From: Ignavibacteriota bacterium
GTDB taxonomy: Bacteria; Bacteroidota; Ignavibacteria; Ignavibacteriales; Ignavibacteriaceae
Assembly: GCA_013285405.1 (NCBI GenBank)
Contig: CP053446.1
Location: forward strand, 2,155,001 to 2,219,000
DNA: 64,000 nucleotides
Reading direction: 5' to 3'
The position numbers and the translations under genes are program-made. Of this stretch, positions 55,432-64,000 are shown in pieces (position 1 is the first letter of the stretch; each line of letters opens with the position of its first letter). The notes beneath the pieces were generated by a model, which did no database searches, was not told the origin of the DNA, and saw only the letters and a program-made list of their open reading frames with translations.

Positions 55432-56382
55432 ATGGGCAAAACAATATTAGATTTTGAAAAACCGGTTTATGAACTTGAGCAGAAGCTCGAGGAAATGAAA
55501 AAATCATCCGACAGGCTTGGAATTGAAAAAGAAATTGCGCGCATTGAAATAAAAGTTTCTCAGCTTAAAGAAGAACTTTATAAAGATTTGTCCCGCTGGC
55601 AGCGGGTTCAACTGGCGCGTCATCCCGACAGACCATACTCCCTCGATTATATAAATTTAATGACAACAAATTTTATTGAACTTCATGGTGACAGGCATTA
55701 CGGCGATGATAAAGCAATCGTTGGTGGGTTTGCTCAGCTTGATGATTACAAAGTTATGATTCTTGGTCACCAGAAGGGAAGAGATACCAAGTCAAATGTT
55801 TACAGAAATTTTGGAATGGCAAATCCGGAAGGTTACAGAAAAGCTCTTCGTTTGATGAAACTTGCCGAGAAATTTGATAAACCCGTTATTACTATGCTTG
55901 ATACTCCCGGTGCTTATCCCGGTCTTGAAGCTGAAGAACGTGGGCAGGCGGAAGCGATCGCAAGAAATTTATTTGAGATGAGCAGATTACGGGTTCCGGT
56001 AATTGTTTGTATAATTGGTGAAGGTGCAAGCGGTGGTGCGTTGGGAATTGGAGTCGGCGATAGAATTCTGATGTTTGAAAATTGCTGGTACTCTGTTATC
56101 AGTCCTGAATCCTGTTCAAGTATTTTGTGGAGAAGCTGGGATTATAAAGAGCAAGCTGCTGAAGCATTAAAACTCACTGCAACTGATCTGCTCGAGCAAG
56201 GAATTATTGATCGCATTATTCCCGAACCATTAGGTGGTGCGCATAAAAATCATCAGAAAGCTGCTGACAATTTGAAAAAAGCGCTGCTTGAGGAATTATC
56301 GGAGCTTGTGAAAATTAAAAAAGATAAGCTTGTGCAAAATAGAATTGACAAGTTTGGAAGTATGGGTCCTTATACTGAATAA
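55432..56382 (+). CDS. accA: acetyl-CoA carboxylase carboxyltransferase alpha subunit
   Basis: A 316-residue subunit that, with AccD, moves CO2 from biotin to acetyl-CoA to form malonyl-CoA. Signatures include [50 protein letters not shown], and [16 protein letters not shown]. It begins three bases after the fusion gene. No accD is nearby. Length is typical. Confidence 0.96.
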   Translation: MGKTILDFEKPVYELEQKLEEMKKSSDRLGIEKEIARIEIKVSQLKEELYKDLSRWQRVQLARHPDRPYSLDYINLMTTNFIELHGDRHYGDDKAIVGGFAQLDDYKVMILGHQKGRDTKSNVYRNFGMANPEGYRKALRLMKLAEKFDKPVITMLDTPGAYPGLEAEERGQAEAIARNLFEMSRLRVPVIVCIIGEGASGGALGIGVGDRILMFENCWYSVISPESCSSILWRSWDYKEQAAEALKLTATDLLEQGIIDRIIPEPLGGAHKNHQKAADNLKKALLEELSELVKIKKDKLVQNRIDKFGSMGPYTE

Positions 56383-56510
56383 TTTTATAGTTCTAATTAT
56401 ATCATTCCTGCTCGTCAGGAATTTTAAATCATAAATAGCACAAACAGATTCTGAACTTATCAGTTCGTAACTAAAATTGCAGAATTTGTAGCTTTGGTTA
56501 TAAAATTTTA

Positions 56511-56534
56511 ATCCCGATATCTTCGGGATTTTTT
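56511..56534 (+). terminator. intrinsic terminator after accA
   Basis: ATCCCGA pairs with TCGGGAT around TATCT and is followed by six T. The stem matches the tcccga/tcggga motif in the rRNA region. It lies 128 bp after accA and 33 bp before the thioesterase gene. Confidence 0.75.
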
Positions 56535-56567
56535 AATTTGCTAATGCGAAAAAGAAAGATTTATTAA

Positions 56568-56984
56568 ATGCTAATTCATAAAACTACTTTACGGGTTCGA
56601 TACGCGGATACAGATCAAATGCAATATGCATATAACGGAAAATATTTTGAATACTTTGAAGTCGGACGAACCGAAATGATGCGTGAACACGGATTGACTT
56701 ATAAAAAAATTGAAGAGAGTGGTTTTCACATGCCGGTGTATGAAGCATTCCTCCAATTTAAAAACCCGGCTTTTTATGATGAACAACTTGAAATAGAAAC
56801 ACGTGTTGAAAAAATACCGCAGGCTAAAGTGCATATCGATCATACAATCCGAAGTCTTGATAGAAATATCATTATTGCCGAAGGTTACATCGAGCTTGCA
56901 TTTATAAAATCGGGTACAAAAAAAATTACAAGAGCGCCTGAATTTTTTACAAGCGCTATTGAAAAATTTTTTCGGAATAAATAA
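56568..56984 (+). CDS. acyl-CoA thioesterase, YbgC/FadM-like hotdog
   Basis: A 138-residue 4HBT hotdog protein. The start VRYADTDQMQYAYNGKYFEYFEVGR carries the catalytic Asp15 region; the usual His in this motif is replaced by Asn (YN-G-K). KNPAFYDEQLEI is a family second motif. It should hydrolyse acyl-CoA. It lies between accA and a flippase with its own terminator upstream. Confidence 0.87.
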   Translation: MLIHKTTLRVRYADTDQMQYAYNGKYFEYFEVGRTEMMREHGLTYKKIEESGFHMPVYEAFLQFKNPAFYDEQLEIETRVEKIPQAKVHIDHTIRSLDRNIIIAEGYIELAFIKSGTKKITRAPEFFTSAIEKFFRNK

Positions 56985-57010
56985 TAAATTGATTTTAAAA
57001 AAATAACCTG

Positions 57011-58480
57011 ATGTTCGATAAGCTAAAAGAACTGACAAAAGATACTGCCATTTATGGAATCAGCACAATGATTGGCAGGTTCTTAAATTTCATTCTTGTT
57101 CCGCTTTATACAAATATTTTTTCTCCGGCAGATTACGGAATCATCCAACTGATTTACGCGTATATGGCAATACTTAATATTGTTTTCATTTACGGTCTTG
57201 ATTCAGCATATCTCAAATTTGCATCCTTTAAAGATGTCGGAGATGATAAAGATAATTTTTCAACTCCGTATGTTTCAATTTTGATGACTTCTCTTCTGTT
57301 TGTTTTTTTAATAATAATGAATATCAGTGCAATCGGAAATTCTCTGGGAATTCCATCTGAATATCAATATCTGATTTATTTTGGTGCTGCAATTTTATTT
57401 CTTGATGCGAATGTAGTAATTCCTTTCCTGAAACTTCGGCTGGAAAGAAATGCTAAAATTTTTTCATTATACAGAATTATAAATATTCTCGTAAATATTC
57501 TGCTGAATGTTTATTTAATAATAATACTCAAATGGGGAATTAAGGCAATATTATTAAGCAACCTGATTGCATCTGCTGTTTCACTGCTGTTATTGTTACC
57601 AACTATCATTAAAAACTTTCGATTCAAATTTCATTCAGTTCTTTTTAAAAGAATGTTGAAATTTGGACTTCCTTTTCTTCCAGCAGGTTTTGCGGTTATG
57701 CTTGTTCAGGTTATTGATGTTCCGATTCTCGAAAAATTAACTGACTTACAAACCGTCGGAATTTACAAAGCAAATTACAAGCTTGGAATTTTTATGATGC
57801 TTTATGTAAATATGTTTCAGTTTGCCTGGCAGCCCTTCTTTCTTCAGAACGCAAAAGAACCAAATGCGAAAGAAATGTTTTCCAAGGTGTTAACTTACTT
57901 TACCCTGGCTGGAAGTGTTATGCTTGTTGTCGTTTCACTTTTTATATCAGATATTGCACAAATCAGAATTGCCGGCTTTTCTATAATTGGTTCTGAATAC
58001 TGGTCGGGATTGCATATAGTGCCAATAGTGTTATTAGCTTATCTTATCAATGGAATGTATTCAGTATTTTCTGCAGGAATTTATATCGAAGAGAAAAGTA
58101 TTTATGTTCCTTTTATTACGGGAGCCGGTGCAGTTGTAAACATAATTGTGAATTTTCTATTAATTCCGGTTCTTAGTTTGACAGGAGCCGCACTTGCAAC
58201 ATTTGCAAGTTATTTGGTGATGGCATTGGGTTATTATTTTGTAACGCAAAAATTTTACCAGATAAAATATGAACTGAAAAGGATTGGGCATATTCTGTTT
58301 GCAGTACTGATAACGGGAACTCTGTTCTATTATCTTCATTCATCAGGAAATTTATTGTTCGTGTATAAAATTTTAATCCTCATAATATTCTCACTGTATA
58401 TTTATTTTGTGGCAGTAAATAGAAATGAAATCAATCTGATAAAAAATAAATTTGCAGAGAGCAGAAGAAAGAATAGCTGA
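57011..58480 (+). CDS. polysaccharide flippase (Wzx-like), third of three
   Basis: A 489-residue protein with about 14 membrane helices; Polysacc_synt start (AIYGISTMIGRFLNFILVPLYTNIF) and QPFFLQNAKE typical of Wzx in Bacteroidota. It is outside the main polysaccharide locus and overlaps dut by one base (tgatg). It may serve a different glycan or lipid II-like substrate. Confidence 0.87.
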   Translation: MFDKLKELTKDTAIYGISTMIGRFLNFILVPLYTNIFSPADYGIIQLIYAYMAILNIVFIYGLDSAYLKFASFKDVGDDKDNFSTPYVSILMTSLLFVFLIIMNISAIGNSLGIPSEYQYLIYFGAAILFLDANVVIPFLKLRLERNAKIFSLYRIINILVNILLNVYLIIILKWGIKAILLSNLIASAVSLLLLLPTIIKNFRFKFHSVLFKRMLKFGLPFLPAGFAVMLVQVIDVPILEKLTDLQTVGIYKANYKLGIFMMLYVNMFQFAWQPFFLQNAKEPNAKEMFSKVLTYFTLAGSVMLVVVSLFISDIAQIRIAGFSIIGSEYWSGLHIVPIVLLAYLINGMYSVFSAGIYIEEKSIYVPFITGAGAVVNIIVNFLLIPVLSLTGAALATFASYLVMALGYYFVTQKFYQIKYELKRIGHILFAVLITGTLFYYLHSSGNLLFVYKILILIIFSLYIYFVAVNRNEINLIKNKFAESRRKNS

Positions 58481-58935
58481 TGCCGCAGGAAATTGAAATT
58501 AAGTTTAAACGATTGAGAAAAGAATTAATCCATATTCCGTTGCCATCGTATGCAACAAGGGGAAGTGCCGGACTTGATATTTATGCAGCATTGGAAAAAC
58601 CGATGAATATCACTAAAGGCTCAATTGAAATGGTTCCAACAAATATTTCTGTTGAAATTCCTGAAGGATTTGAAATCCAGGTTAGACCGAGAAGCGGACT
58701 TGCAGCAAAACACGGAATCGGAATATTAAATTCGCCTGGTACGATTGATTCAGATTATCGTGGAGAAATAAAAATTATAATTATTAACTTGGGTAAAGAA
58801 GATTTTGTAATTCAACCTGCGGAAAGAATTGCACAGCTTATTGTGTCGAAAGTTTACACGGCAAAATTTATTGAAACAGATGAACTGAATAATACTTCTC
58901 GAGGCAAAGGAGGATTTGGACATACTGGGCGATGA
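58480..58935 (+). CDS. dut: dUTP diphosphatase
   Basis: A 151-residue trimeric dUTPase that hydrolyses dUTP to dUMP. All five motifs are present: GSAGLDIYA, RPRSGLAAKHGIG, GTIDSDYRGEIK, ERIAQLIV, and the C-terminal RGKGGFGHTG. It starts in the last base of the flippase stop and is followed by a 107-bp gap before dnaE. Confidence 0.96.
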   Translation: MPQEIEIKFKRLRKELIHIPLPSYATRGSAGLDIYAALEKPMNITKGSIEMVPTNISVEIPEGFEIQVRPRSGLAAKHGIGILNSPGTIDSDYRGEIKIIIINLGKEDFVIQPAERIAQLIVSKVYTAKFIETDELNNTSRGKGGFGHTGR

Positions 58936-59042
58936 GTAAATAATTTTATCTCATTACATTGCATTTTAATTTTATTTTTCTGAAGTTGAGTTCAGAAATT
59001 TTTCTTCTCACTGCAATACAAATTCTAAAAAATTATTAACCA

Positions 59043-62000
59043 ATGGCAGAATTCATTCATCTCCATAATCATAGTCATTACAGTCTTCAGGATGGTGCCT
59101 GCACCGTTGATGGATTAATTGCAGCCGCGATTAAATTCAATATGAAATCTGTTGCACTTACAGATCACGGTGTTCTGTACGGTGTGATTGAATTCTATAA
59201 AAAAGCAGTAAAAGCAGGCATCAAACCAATTCTTGGAATGGAAGCTTATGTTGTAAATGAAGGTGACAGATTTGAAAGAAAAAGTTCACAATCAAATGGA
59301 ACCGGAAAACGAAGAAAGAACTACAGCCACTTAATTCTTCTTGCAAAGAACAAAGAAGGATATAAAAATTTAACAAAGCTTTCAACACTCGGACACACGG
59401 AAGGATTTTACTACCGACCAAGAATCGATCTTGAACTGCTGAGGAAATATCGTGAAGGATTAGTCTGCACTTCTGCCTGTGCTGGCGGAGTTGTATCAAC
59501 TCATCTCGTTCACAACGATTATGATAAAGCAAAGCAGGTAGCAAGAACTTACAAAGAAATTTTTGGCGATGATTTCTATCTCGAAATCCAGAATCATAAT
59601 ATGGATGTTGAGAAACCGATACTGGAAAATATGCCGAGGATTGCGAAAGAACTTAATATCAGTTTAGTTGCAACAAATGATTGTCACTACATCGAAAAAG
59701 ATCACGCTGTTGCGCACAATATACTTTTGCTTCTTGGCGATAAAATGGGTGACGAGATTCATTCAAATCTCAGGTACGGTACCGATCAGATTTATTTTAA
59801 ATCTGCAGAAGAAATGGTAAAACTTTTCAAGAATCACAAGCAGTCAATTGAAAGCACATTGGAGATTGATTCCAAAATAGATTTGAAACTCGACTTTAAT
59901 GAATATCACTTTCCGAATTTTCCAATACCAAAAGATTCAAAGGCAAAAAATCTTGATGAATATTTTGAACAGCTTGCCTGGTTGGGATTAGAAAAAAAGA
60001 AACTTGAAGTAACAGAAGAAATTGAAGAGCGCTTCAAATACGAAATTGAAACAATTAAAAAAATGGGTTTCTCAGGTTATTTTCTGGTTGTTCAGGATTT
60101 TATTAATTCAGCAAAAGAAAAAAATATTCCGGTAGGACCGGGAAGAGGAAGTGCTGCAGGAAGTTTAGTAGCATACGCTTTGGGAATTACGAGTATTAAT
60201 CCGCTCGATTATAATCTTCTCTTTGAAAGATTTCTGAACCCGGAAAGAAAATCAATGCCTGATATTGATGTTGATTTTGCCGATGATCAGCGTGGAGAAG
60301 TAATTGAATACGTTCGGAAAAAATATGGTGATAACAGTGTTAGTCAAATCGTAACATTCAACAGACTTTCCTCAAAAGCCGTTATCAGAGACGTTGCAAG
60401 AGTTTTGAAGATACCTATTCCAACTGTCAATAATATCACAAAGCATATTCCTTCAAAATTTGGGAAGGTATATTCAATTGATCAATCACTTGCAGAAGTT
60501 CCTGAGTTGAAATGGGTGAAAACTTCAGAAGAACCGCAGATAAAAGAGTTATTTATGCATGCACGTGTTTTAGAGGGAATGAACAGGAATGCATCAAAGC
60601 ATGCTGCTGGTGTTGTTATTACTCCCGGTGAAGTAAGCGAATATGTTCCGCTTGCAAGTGCTGTCTCTCAGCAGGAAATCGTTACTCAATACAATATGAA
60701 AGATATTGAAAACGTTGGTTTGCTGAAGATGGATTTTCTTGGATTGAGGACACTCACAATTATCAGAGACACAATCGATCTTGTTAAGAAAAATTATAAT
60801 GTTGAAATAAACATTGATGAAATTCCTTCTGAAGATCAGAAAACATATCAGCTTTTTACAAAGGGACAGACGACAGGCATATTTCAGTTTGAATCTCCGC
60901 CAATGCGTGAATATCTGAAAAAACTGCAGCCATCAAGTCTGAGTGATCTTGCCGCGATGAATGCTCTATATCGTCCCGGACCGATGGAGTTTATTGATGA
61001 CTTCATTGAAAGAAAATTCGGAAGAAAAAAAGTTGAATATCTGCATCCGGTTCTGGAAGATATTCTGAAAGAAACTTATGGCGTAATTGTTTATCAGGAA
61101 CAGGTAATTCAGATTGCAAACAAAGTTGGCGGGATAAGTCTTGCTGAAGCAGATATTCTCAGAAGAGCAATGGGTAAAAAAGATCTCATTGCAATGCAAG
61201 AACAGAAAGCAAAATTCATAAAAGGTGCGGTTGAAAACGGAATCAATAAAAAAGTTGCTGAAGAAATATTTAATGCGATAGATAAATTTGCGAATTATGG
61301 TTTTAATAAAAGCCATGCTGTTGCATACAGCTATATTGCGTATCAAACTGCATTTCTAAAGGCTCACTATACTGCAGAGTTTCTCGCAGCAAACCTGACA
61401 AATGAATTTGAGAATACAGATAAAGTAACAAAGTTTCTTGAGGATTGCAGGAAATTAAAAATTGAAATTCTTCCACCGGATATTAATAACCCCTCGGTGA
61501 ATTTTGATGTTGTTGGCGGGAAAATATTATTCGGACTTTCCGCAATAAAGAATGTTGGTAAAAACGCAGTTGAAGAAATAATTAAATCGAGAAAGAAAAT
61601 AGGAAGAAACTTTGCGAGCTTATTTGATTTTTGCTTAAACGTCGATACAAGAATCGTCAACAAAAGATCACTTGAAGGATTAATTACAGCCGGGGCTTTT
61701 GATTCTGTTCATAAAAACCGGTCATCTCTGTTTGAATCGGTTGAAACTGCACTTGAACATTCTCACAAAGTACAAAATTCAAAACTTGCTTCCGGTGATA
61801 GTCTTTTTGGTGGTACGGACGACATAATAATTCCCGAACCTTCATTAAAAAAAGCCGAACCATGGTCAGAAAAAGAAATGCTGGCTAAAGAAAGAGAAGT
61901 TGTAGGATTTTATGTAACCGGTCATCCACTTCGTAAATATGAAATTGAATATAAATCATTTGCCAACTTTCACATTGGGGAAGTTGAGGAGAATGAAGAA

Positions 62001-62504
62001 ATTGAAAATGTGAGAGCCTGCGGAATTATTACTGACGTTAGAACAAAAATTGACAAATCAAATAAACAAATGGCTTTCTTTACAATTGATGATTTCACTG
62101 GCTCATGCGAATGCCTGATGTTTTCAAAAGTTTATGCTGAGTACGGGAAGTATGTTCAAAAAGAAGAAGCTGTTTTTGTTGTCGGTAATCTTGAAAGCAG
62201 CGGCGATACAGTTAAAATGCACATCAACAAATTATTACCAATCGATGTTGCAAGGAATGAATTAGCAGGAAGTATCAGAATTAATATTAATAAAGATAAA
62301 ACCCCACCCGAATCCCTGCCTGAACTTCGAAGGATAATGGAAAAATATCCGGGAAAAATTCCTGTGTATCTTCAGCTGTTTTCAAATGGAAGCAAAAGTT
62401 CTGCATACGGACTTAAGAACCACAGAGTTGAATTATCAAATGAATTCTTTGGTGAGCTAAATAAATTGTTCGGAGAAGATTCAATTTTCTTAAACACAAA
62501 ATAA
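59043..62504 (+). CDS. dnaE: DNA polymerase III alpha subunit
   Basis: A 1153-residue replicative polymerase. The N-terminal PHP domain keeps its metal-binding pattern (FIHLHNHSHYSLQDG, LTDHGVLYG). The palm has GPGRGSAAGSLVAYAL and the catalytic PDIDVDF (Asp407, Asp409, Asp411). A helix-hairpin-helix, then an OB fold (ACGIITDVRTKIDKSNKQMAFFTIDDF), end the protein. It is a DnaE1-type without an exonuclease insert. It is monocistronic or co-transcribed with dut. Confidence 0.97.
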   Translation: MAEFIHLHNHSHYSLQDGACTVDGLIAAAIKFNMKSVALTDHGVLYGVIEFYKKAVKAGIKPILGMEAYVVNEGDRFERKSSQSNGTGKRRKNYSHLILLAKNKEGYKNLTKLSTLGHTEGFYYRPRIDLELLRKYREGLVCTSACAGGVVSTHLVHNDYDKAKQVARTYKEIFGDDFYLEIQNHNMDVEKPILENMPRIAKELNISLVATNDCHYIEKDHAVAHNILLLLGDKMGDEIHSNLRYGTDQIYFKSAEEMVKLFKNHKQSIESTLEIDSKIDLKLDFNEYHFPNFPIPKDSKAKNLDEYFEQLAWLGLEKKKLEVTEEIEERFKYEIETIKKMGFSGYFLVVQDFINSAKEKNIPVGPGRGSAAGSLVAYALGITSINPLDYNLLFERFLNPERKSMPDIDVDFADDQRGEVIEYVRKKYGDNSVSQIVTFNRLSSKAVIRDVARVLKIPIPTVNNITKHIPSKFGKVYSIDQSLAEVPELKWVKTSEEPQIKELFMHARVLEGMNRNASKHAAGVVITPGEVSEYVPLASAVSQQEIVTQYNMKDIENVGLLKMDFLGLRTLTIIRDTIDLVKKNYNVEINIDEIPSEDQKTYQLFTKGQTTGIFQFESPPMREYLKKLQPSSLSDLAAMNALYRPGPMEFIDDFIERKFGRKKVEYLHPVLEDILKETYGVIVYQEQVIQIANKVGGISLAEADILRRAMGKKDLIAMQEQKAKFIKGAVENGINKKVAEEIFNAIDKFANYGFNKSHAVAYSYIAYQTAFLKAHYTAEFLAANLTNEFENTDKVTKFLEDCRKLKIEILPPDINNPSVNFDVVGGKILFGLSAIKNVGKNAVEEIIKSRKKIGRNFASLFDFCLNVDTRIVNKRSLEGLITAGAFDSVHKNRSSLFESVETALEHSHKVQNSKLASGDSLFGGTDDIIIPEPSLKKAEPWSEKEMLAKEREVVGFYVTGHPLRKYEIEYKSFANFHIGEVEENEEIENVRACGIITDVRTKIDKSNKQMAFFTIDDFTGSCECLMFSKVYAEYGKYVQKEEAVFVVGNLESSGDTVKMHINKLLPIDVARNELAGSIRININKDKTPPESLPELRRIMEKYPGKIPVYLQLFSNGSKSSAYGLKNHRVELSNEFFGELNKLFGEDSIFLNTK

Positions 62505-62601
62505 AAAGTAATATCAAAACTTTTGAAATTATAATTTATTTGTGTGACTTTAACCTATTTTGTATTATTACACCCACTAATAAATCAATATTTCATCGTC
62601 T

Positions 62602-63423
62602 ATGGATAAAGAAGCAAACAAAAAATTCTGGGCGCTTATTTTAGGTGCATCCTCTGGATTTGGCGGCGCTACTGCAATGAAACTTGCTGAGGATGGATAT
62701 AATATTATTGGCATTCATCTCGATCGACAAGCTACAATGCCGAATGTCGAAAAGATCATTAGTCATATCAAATCTAATGAAAGAGAAGCACGGTTTTATA
62801 ATGTAAATGCAGCAGATCAGTTTAAACGAACAGAAATAATTTCTGAATTAAAATCGCAGCTTGGCGGTGAAGGCGCAATAAAAATTATTATGCATTCATT
62901 AGCATTCGGTACTTTGAAAAGTTTCGTCCCGCGAAATGATGAGCAGCCAATAACACACTCCCAGATGGAAATGACACTCGATGTAATGGCACATTCTCTG
63001 GTTTATTGGGTGCAGGAAGTCTATATGGCAAATCTTCTGGCAAAAAAAGGAAGAATTTTTGCGATGACAAGTTCAGGAAGTCACACCGCGATTCCTTATT
63101 ATGGTGCTGTCTCTGCTGCTAAAGCCGCTTTAGAGTCACACGTACGACAGCTTGCAATCGAACTTGGGCATATGGAAACAGGTGTGACAGCAATAATGGC
63201 AGGTGTAACCGATACTCCGGCATTACGAAAAATTCCTGGAAATGATGCAATGATTAAAGTTGCTGAAGTTAAAAATCCCAGAGGAAGATTAACGACTCCA
63301 GAAGATGTAGCAAAAGTTATTTCGCTGTTAAGCAGAGACGGAGGCGAATGGATAAGCGGTGGAATGATAAATGCCGATGGTGGTGAAGATATTGTCAGTT
63401 ACACAGGGAAAACCATCAATTAA
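62602..63423 (+). CDS. SDR-family enoyl-ACP reductase-like enzyme
   Basis: A 273-residue short-chain dehydrogenase. The nucleotide motif is GASSGFGGA (15-23). The active site shows Tyr167 six residues before Lys174 (Y-x6-K), as in enoyl-ACP reductases of the FabI/FabL branch, not the usual Y-x3-K. MHSLAFGTL recalls the HSIAF stretch of FabI, and the GASSG turn recalls FabL. A reductase of fatty-acid synthesis is inferred. The next gene is thioredoxin, 23 bp downstream. Confidence 0.65.
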   Translation: MDKEANKKFWALILGASSGFGGATAMKLAEDGYNIIGIHLDRQATMPNVEKIISHIKSNEREARFYNVNAADQFKRTEIISELKSQLGGEGAIKIIMHSLAFGTLKSFVPRNDEQPITHSQMEMTLDVMAHSLVYWVQEVYMANLLAKKGRIFAMTSSGSHTAIPYYGAVSAAKAALESHVRQLAIELGHMETGVTAIMAGVTDTPALRKIPGNDAMIKVAEVKNPRGRLTTPEDVAKVISLLSRDGGEWISGGMINADGGEDIVSYTGKTIN

Positions 63424-63446
63424 TTTTTTTATAAAAGGATTTAAGA

Positions 63447-63767
63447 ATGAAACCAGTTGAAATCACAGATGAAAATTTTGAAACAGAAGTAATCAAATCA
63501 GATAAACCAGTTCTAATCGATTTTTGGGCTGTATGGTGCGGACCATGTAAACTTATTGCACCAATCGTTGAAGAATTAGCTGCAGAATACGATGGCAAAG
63601 TTAAAATTGGTAAGCTTGATGTTGATTCAAATCAGCAAACCTCAATAAAATTTGGTGTACGTAGTATCCCAACACTTCTTCTTTTTAAAAATGGAAATTT
63701 AAAAGACACAATTATTGGTGCAGTTCCAAAGAGCAAGATAGTTGAAAAATTAAACGCTGCGCTTTAA
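63447..63767 (+). CDS. trxA: thioredoxin
   Basis: A 106-residue thioredoxin. The redox pair is Cys31 and Cys34 in FWAVWCGPCKLIAP; the cis-Pro loop SIPTLLLF follows. It keeps cytoplasmic disulfides reduced and serves ribonucleotide reductase. AAAGGA before the ATG supports the start. It is 28 bp before the next gene. Confidence 0.97.
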   Translation: MKPVEITDENFETEVIKSDKPVLIDFWAVWCGPCKLIAPIVEELAAEYDGKVKIGKLDVDSNQQTSIKFGVRSIPTLLLFKNGNLKDTIIGAVPKSKIVEKLNAAL

Positions 63768-63795
63768 GCTGTTAATAAACTTTAAATATGTTTAG

Positions 63796-64000
63796 ATGAA
63801 AAAAATCCTTATCAGCGATTCCGTTGATGATAAATGTATTTCAATTTTGAAATCAGCCGGTTTTGAAGTTGATTATAAAACTGATTTATCTAAAGAAGAA
63901 TTAGCAAATACAATATCAGATTACAATGCACTGATTGTGCGGAGCTCAACTCAGGTAAAACCAGATTTAATTGAGCAGATGCAGAATATGGAATTAATCG
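63796..64000 (+). CDS. serA: D-3-phosphoglycerate dehydrogenase-like protein, 3'-truncated by window edge
   Basis: Sixty-eight codons are visible: KKILISDSVDDKCISILKSA, then an N-terminal SerA-like stretch DYNALIVRSSTQVKPDLIEQ. This is the substrate-domain start of a D-isomer 2-hydroxyacid dehydrogenase, most like phosphoglycerate dehydrogenase of serine synthesis. The rest of the gene lies outside the window, so SerA versus a relative is not certain. Confidence 0.75.
   Translation, partial: MKKILISDSVDDKCISILKSAGFEVDYKTDLSKEELANTISDYNALIVRSSTQVKPDLIEQMQNMELI

Overview
The window is AT-rich bacterial DNA, most likely from an Ignavibacteria-type member of the Bacteroidota/Chlorobiota (FCB) group. 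Two secreted proteins end in a type IX secretion sorting domain of the YPNPFNPSTKI type common in Ignavibacteriales. A lone EutN/CcmL shell protein and several families of short dispersed repeats also fit. This placement is inferred from gene content; the 23S sequence would settle it.

Layout. 1-2857: the 3' four fifths of a 23S rRNA, a spacer carrying a dispersed repeat, a 5S rRNA, and extra copies of the 5S tail and its terminator. 2879-6526: a Pif1-like helicase (minus), a DUF2269 membrane protein and an orphan CcoP-type cytochrome c. 6527-7891: a Phd/VapC toxin-antitoxin pair lying between two copies of the 3' end of a broken TauE/SafE gene. 8049-14670: two type IX secretion cargo proteins (FG-GAP and subtilisin) and a penicillin acylase, several with short repeats inserted in frame. 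14748-27475 (all minus): a defense island. Its centre is hsdR-hsdM-hsdS followed by an ATPase with two N-terminal HARE-HTH domains and a translationally coupled partner. This block is bounded by identical 22-bp direct repeats. Outside it lie a CARF protein with a YhcG-type nuclease on one side, and a GIY-YIG-like protein, an unknown and an ARPP-1 protein on the other. 27683-35189: housekeeping genes (metF, a Gfo/Idh oxidoreductase, a class II aldolase, ddl, divIC, rarA, dprA) plus EutN/CcmL and a structured RNA or terminator. 35612-55428: a long plus-strand surface polysaccharide locus with Wzz, Wzy/ligase, two flippases, many glycosyltransferases, a FkbM methyltransferase, a B12 radical SAM enzyme, a priming phosphoglycosyltransferase, and a GT2 fused to a phosphoglycosyltransferase that lacks its catalytic pair. 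55432-64000: accA, a hotdog thioesterase, a third flippase, dut, dnaE, a possible FabL-like enoyl-ACP reductase, trxA and the start of a serA-like gene.

The most interesting part is 16731-25365: a five-gene cassette bounded by exact repeats, in which a complete type I restriction system is operonic with a HARE-HTH/OLD-like ATPase and a possible MIT_C-like partner. Next to it is a CARF sensor with a nuclease but no visible CRISPR array. Also notable are the toxin-antitoxin pair between duplicated gene remnants and the repeats that have become part of protein sequences.
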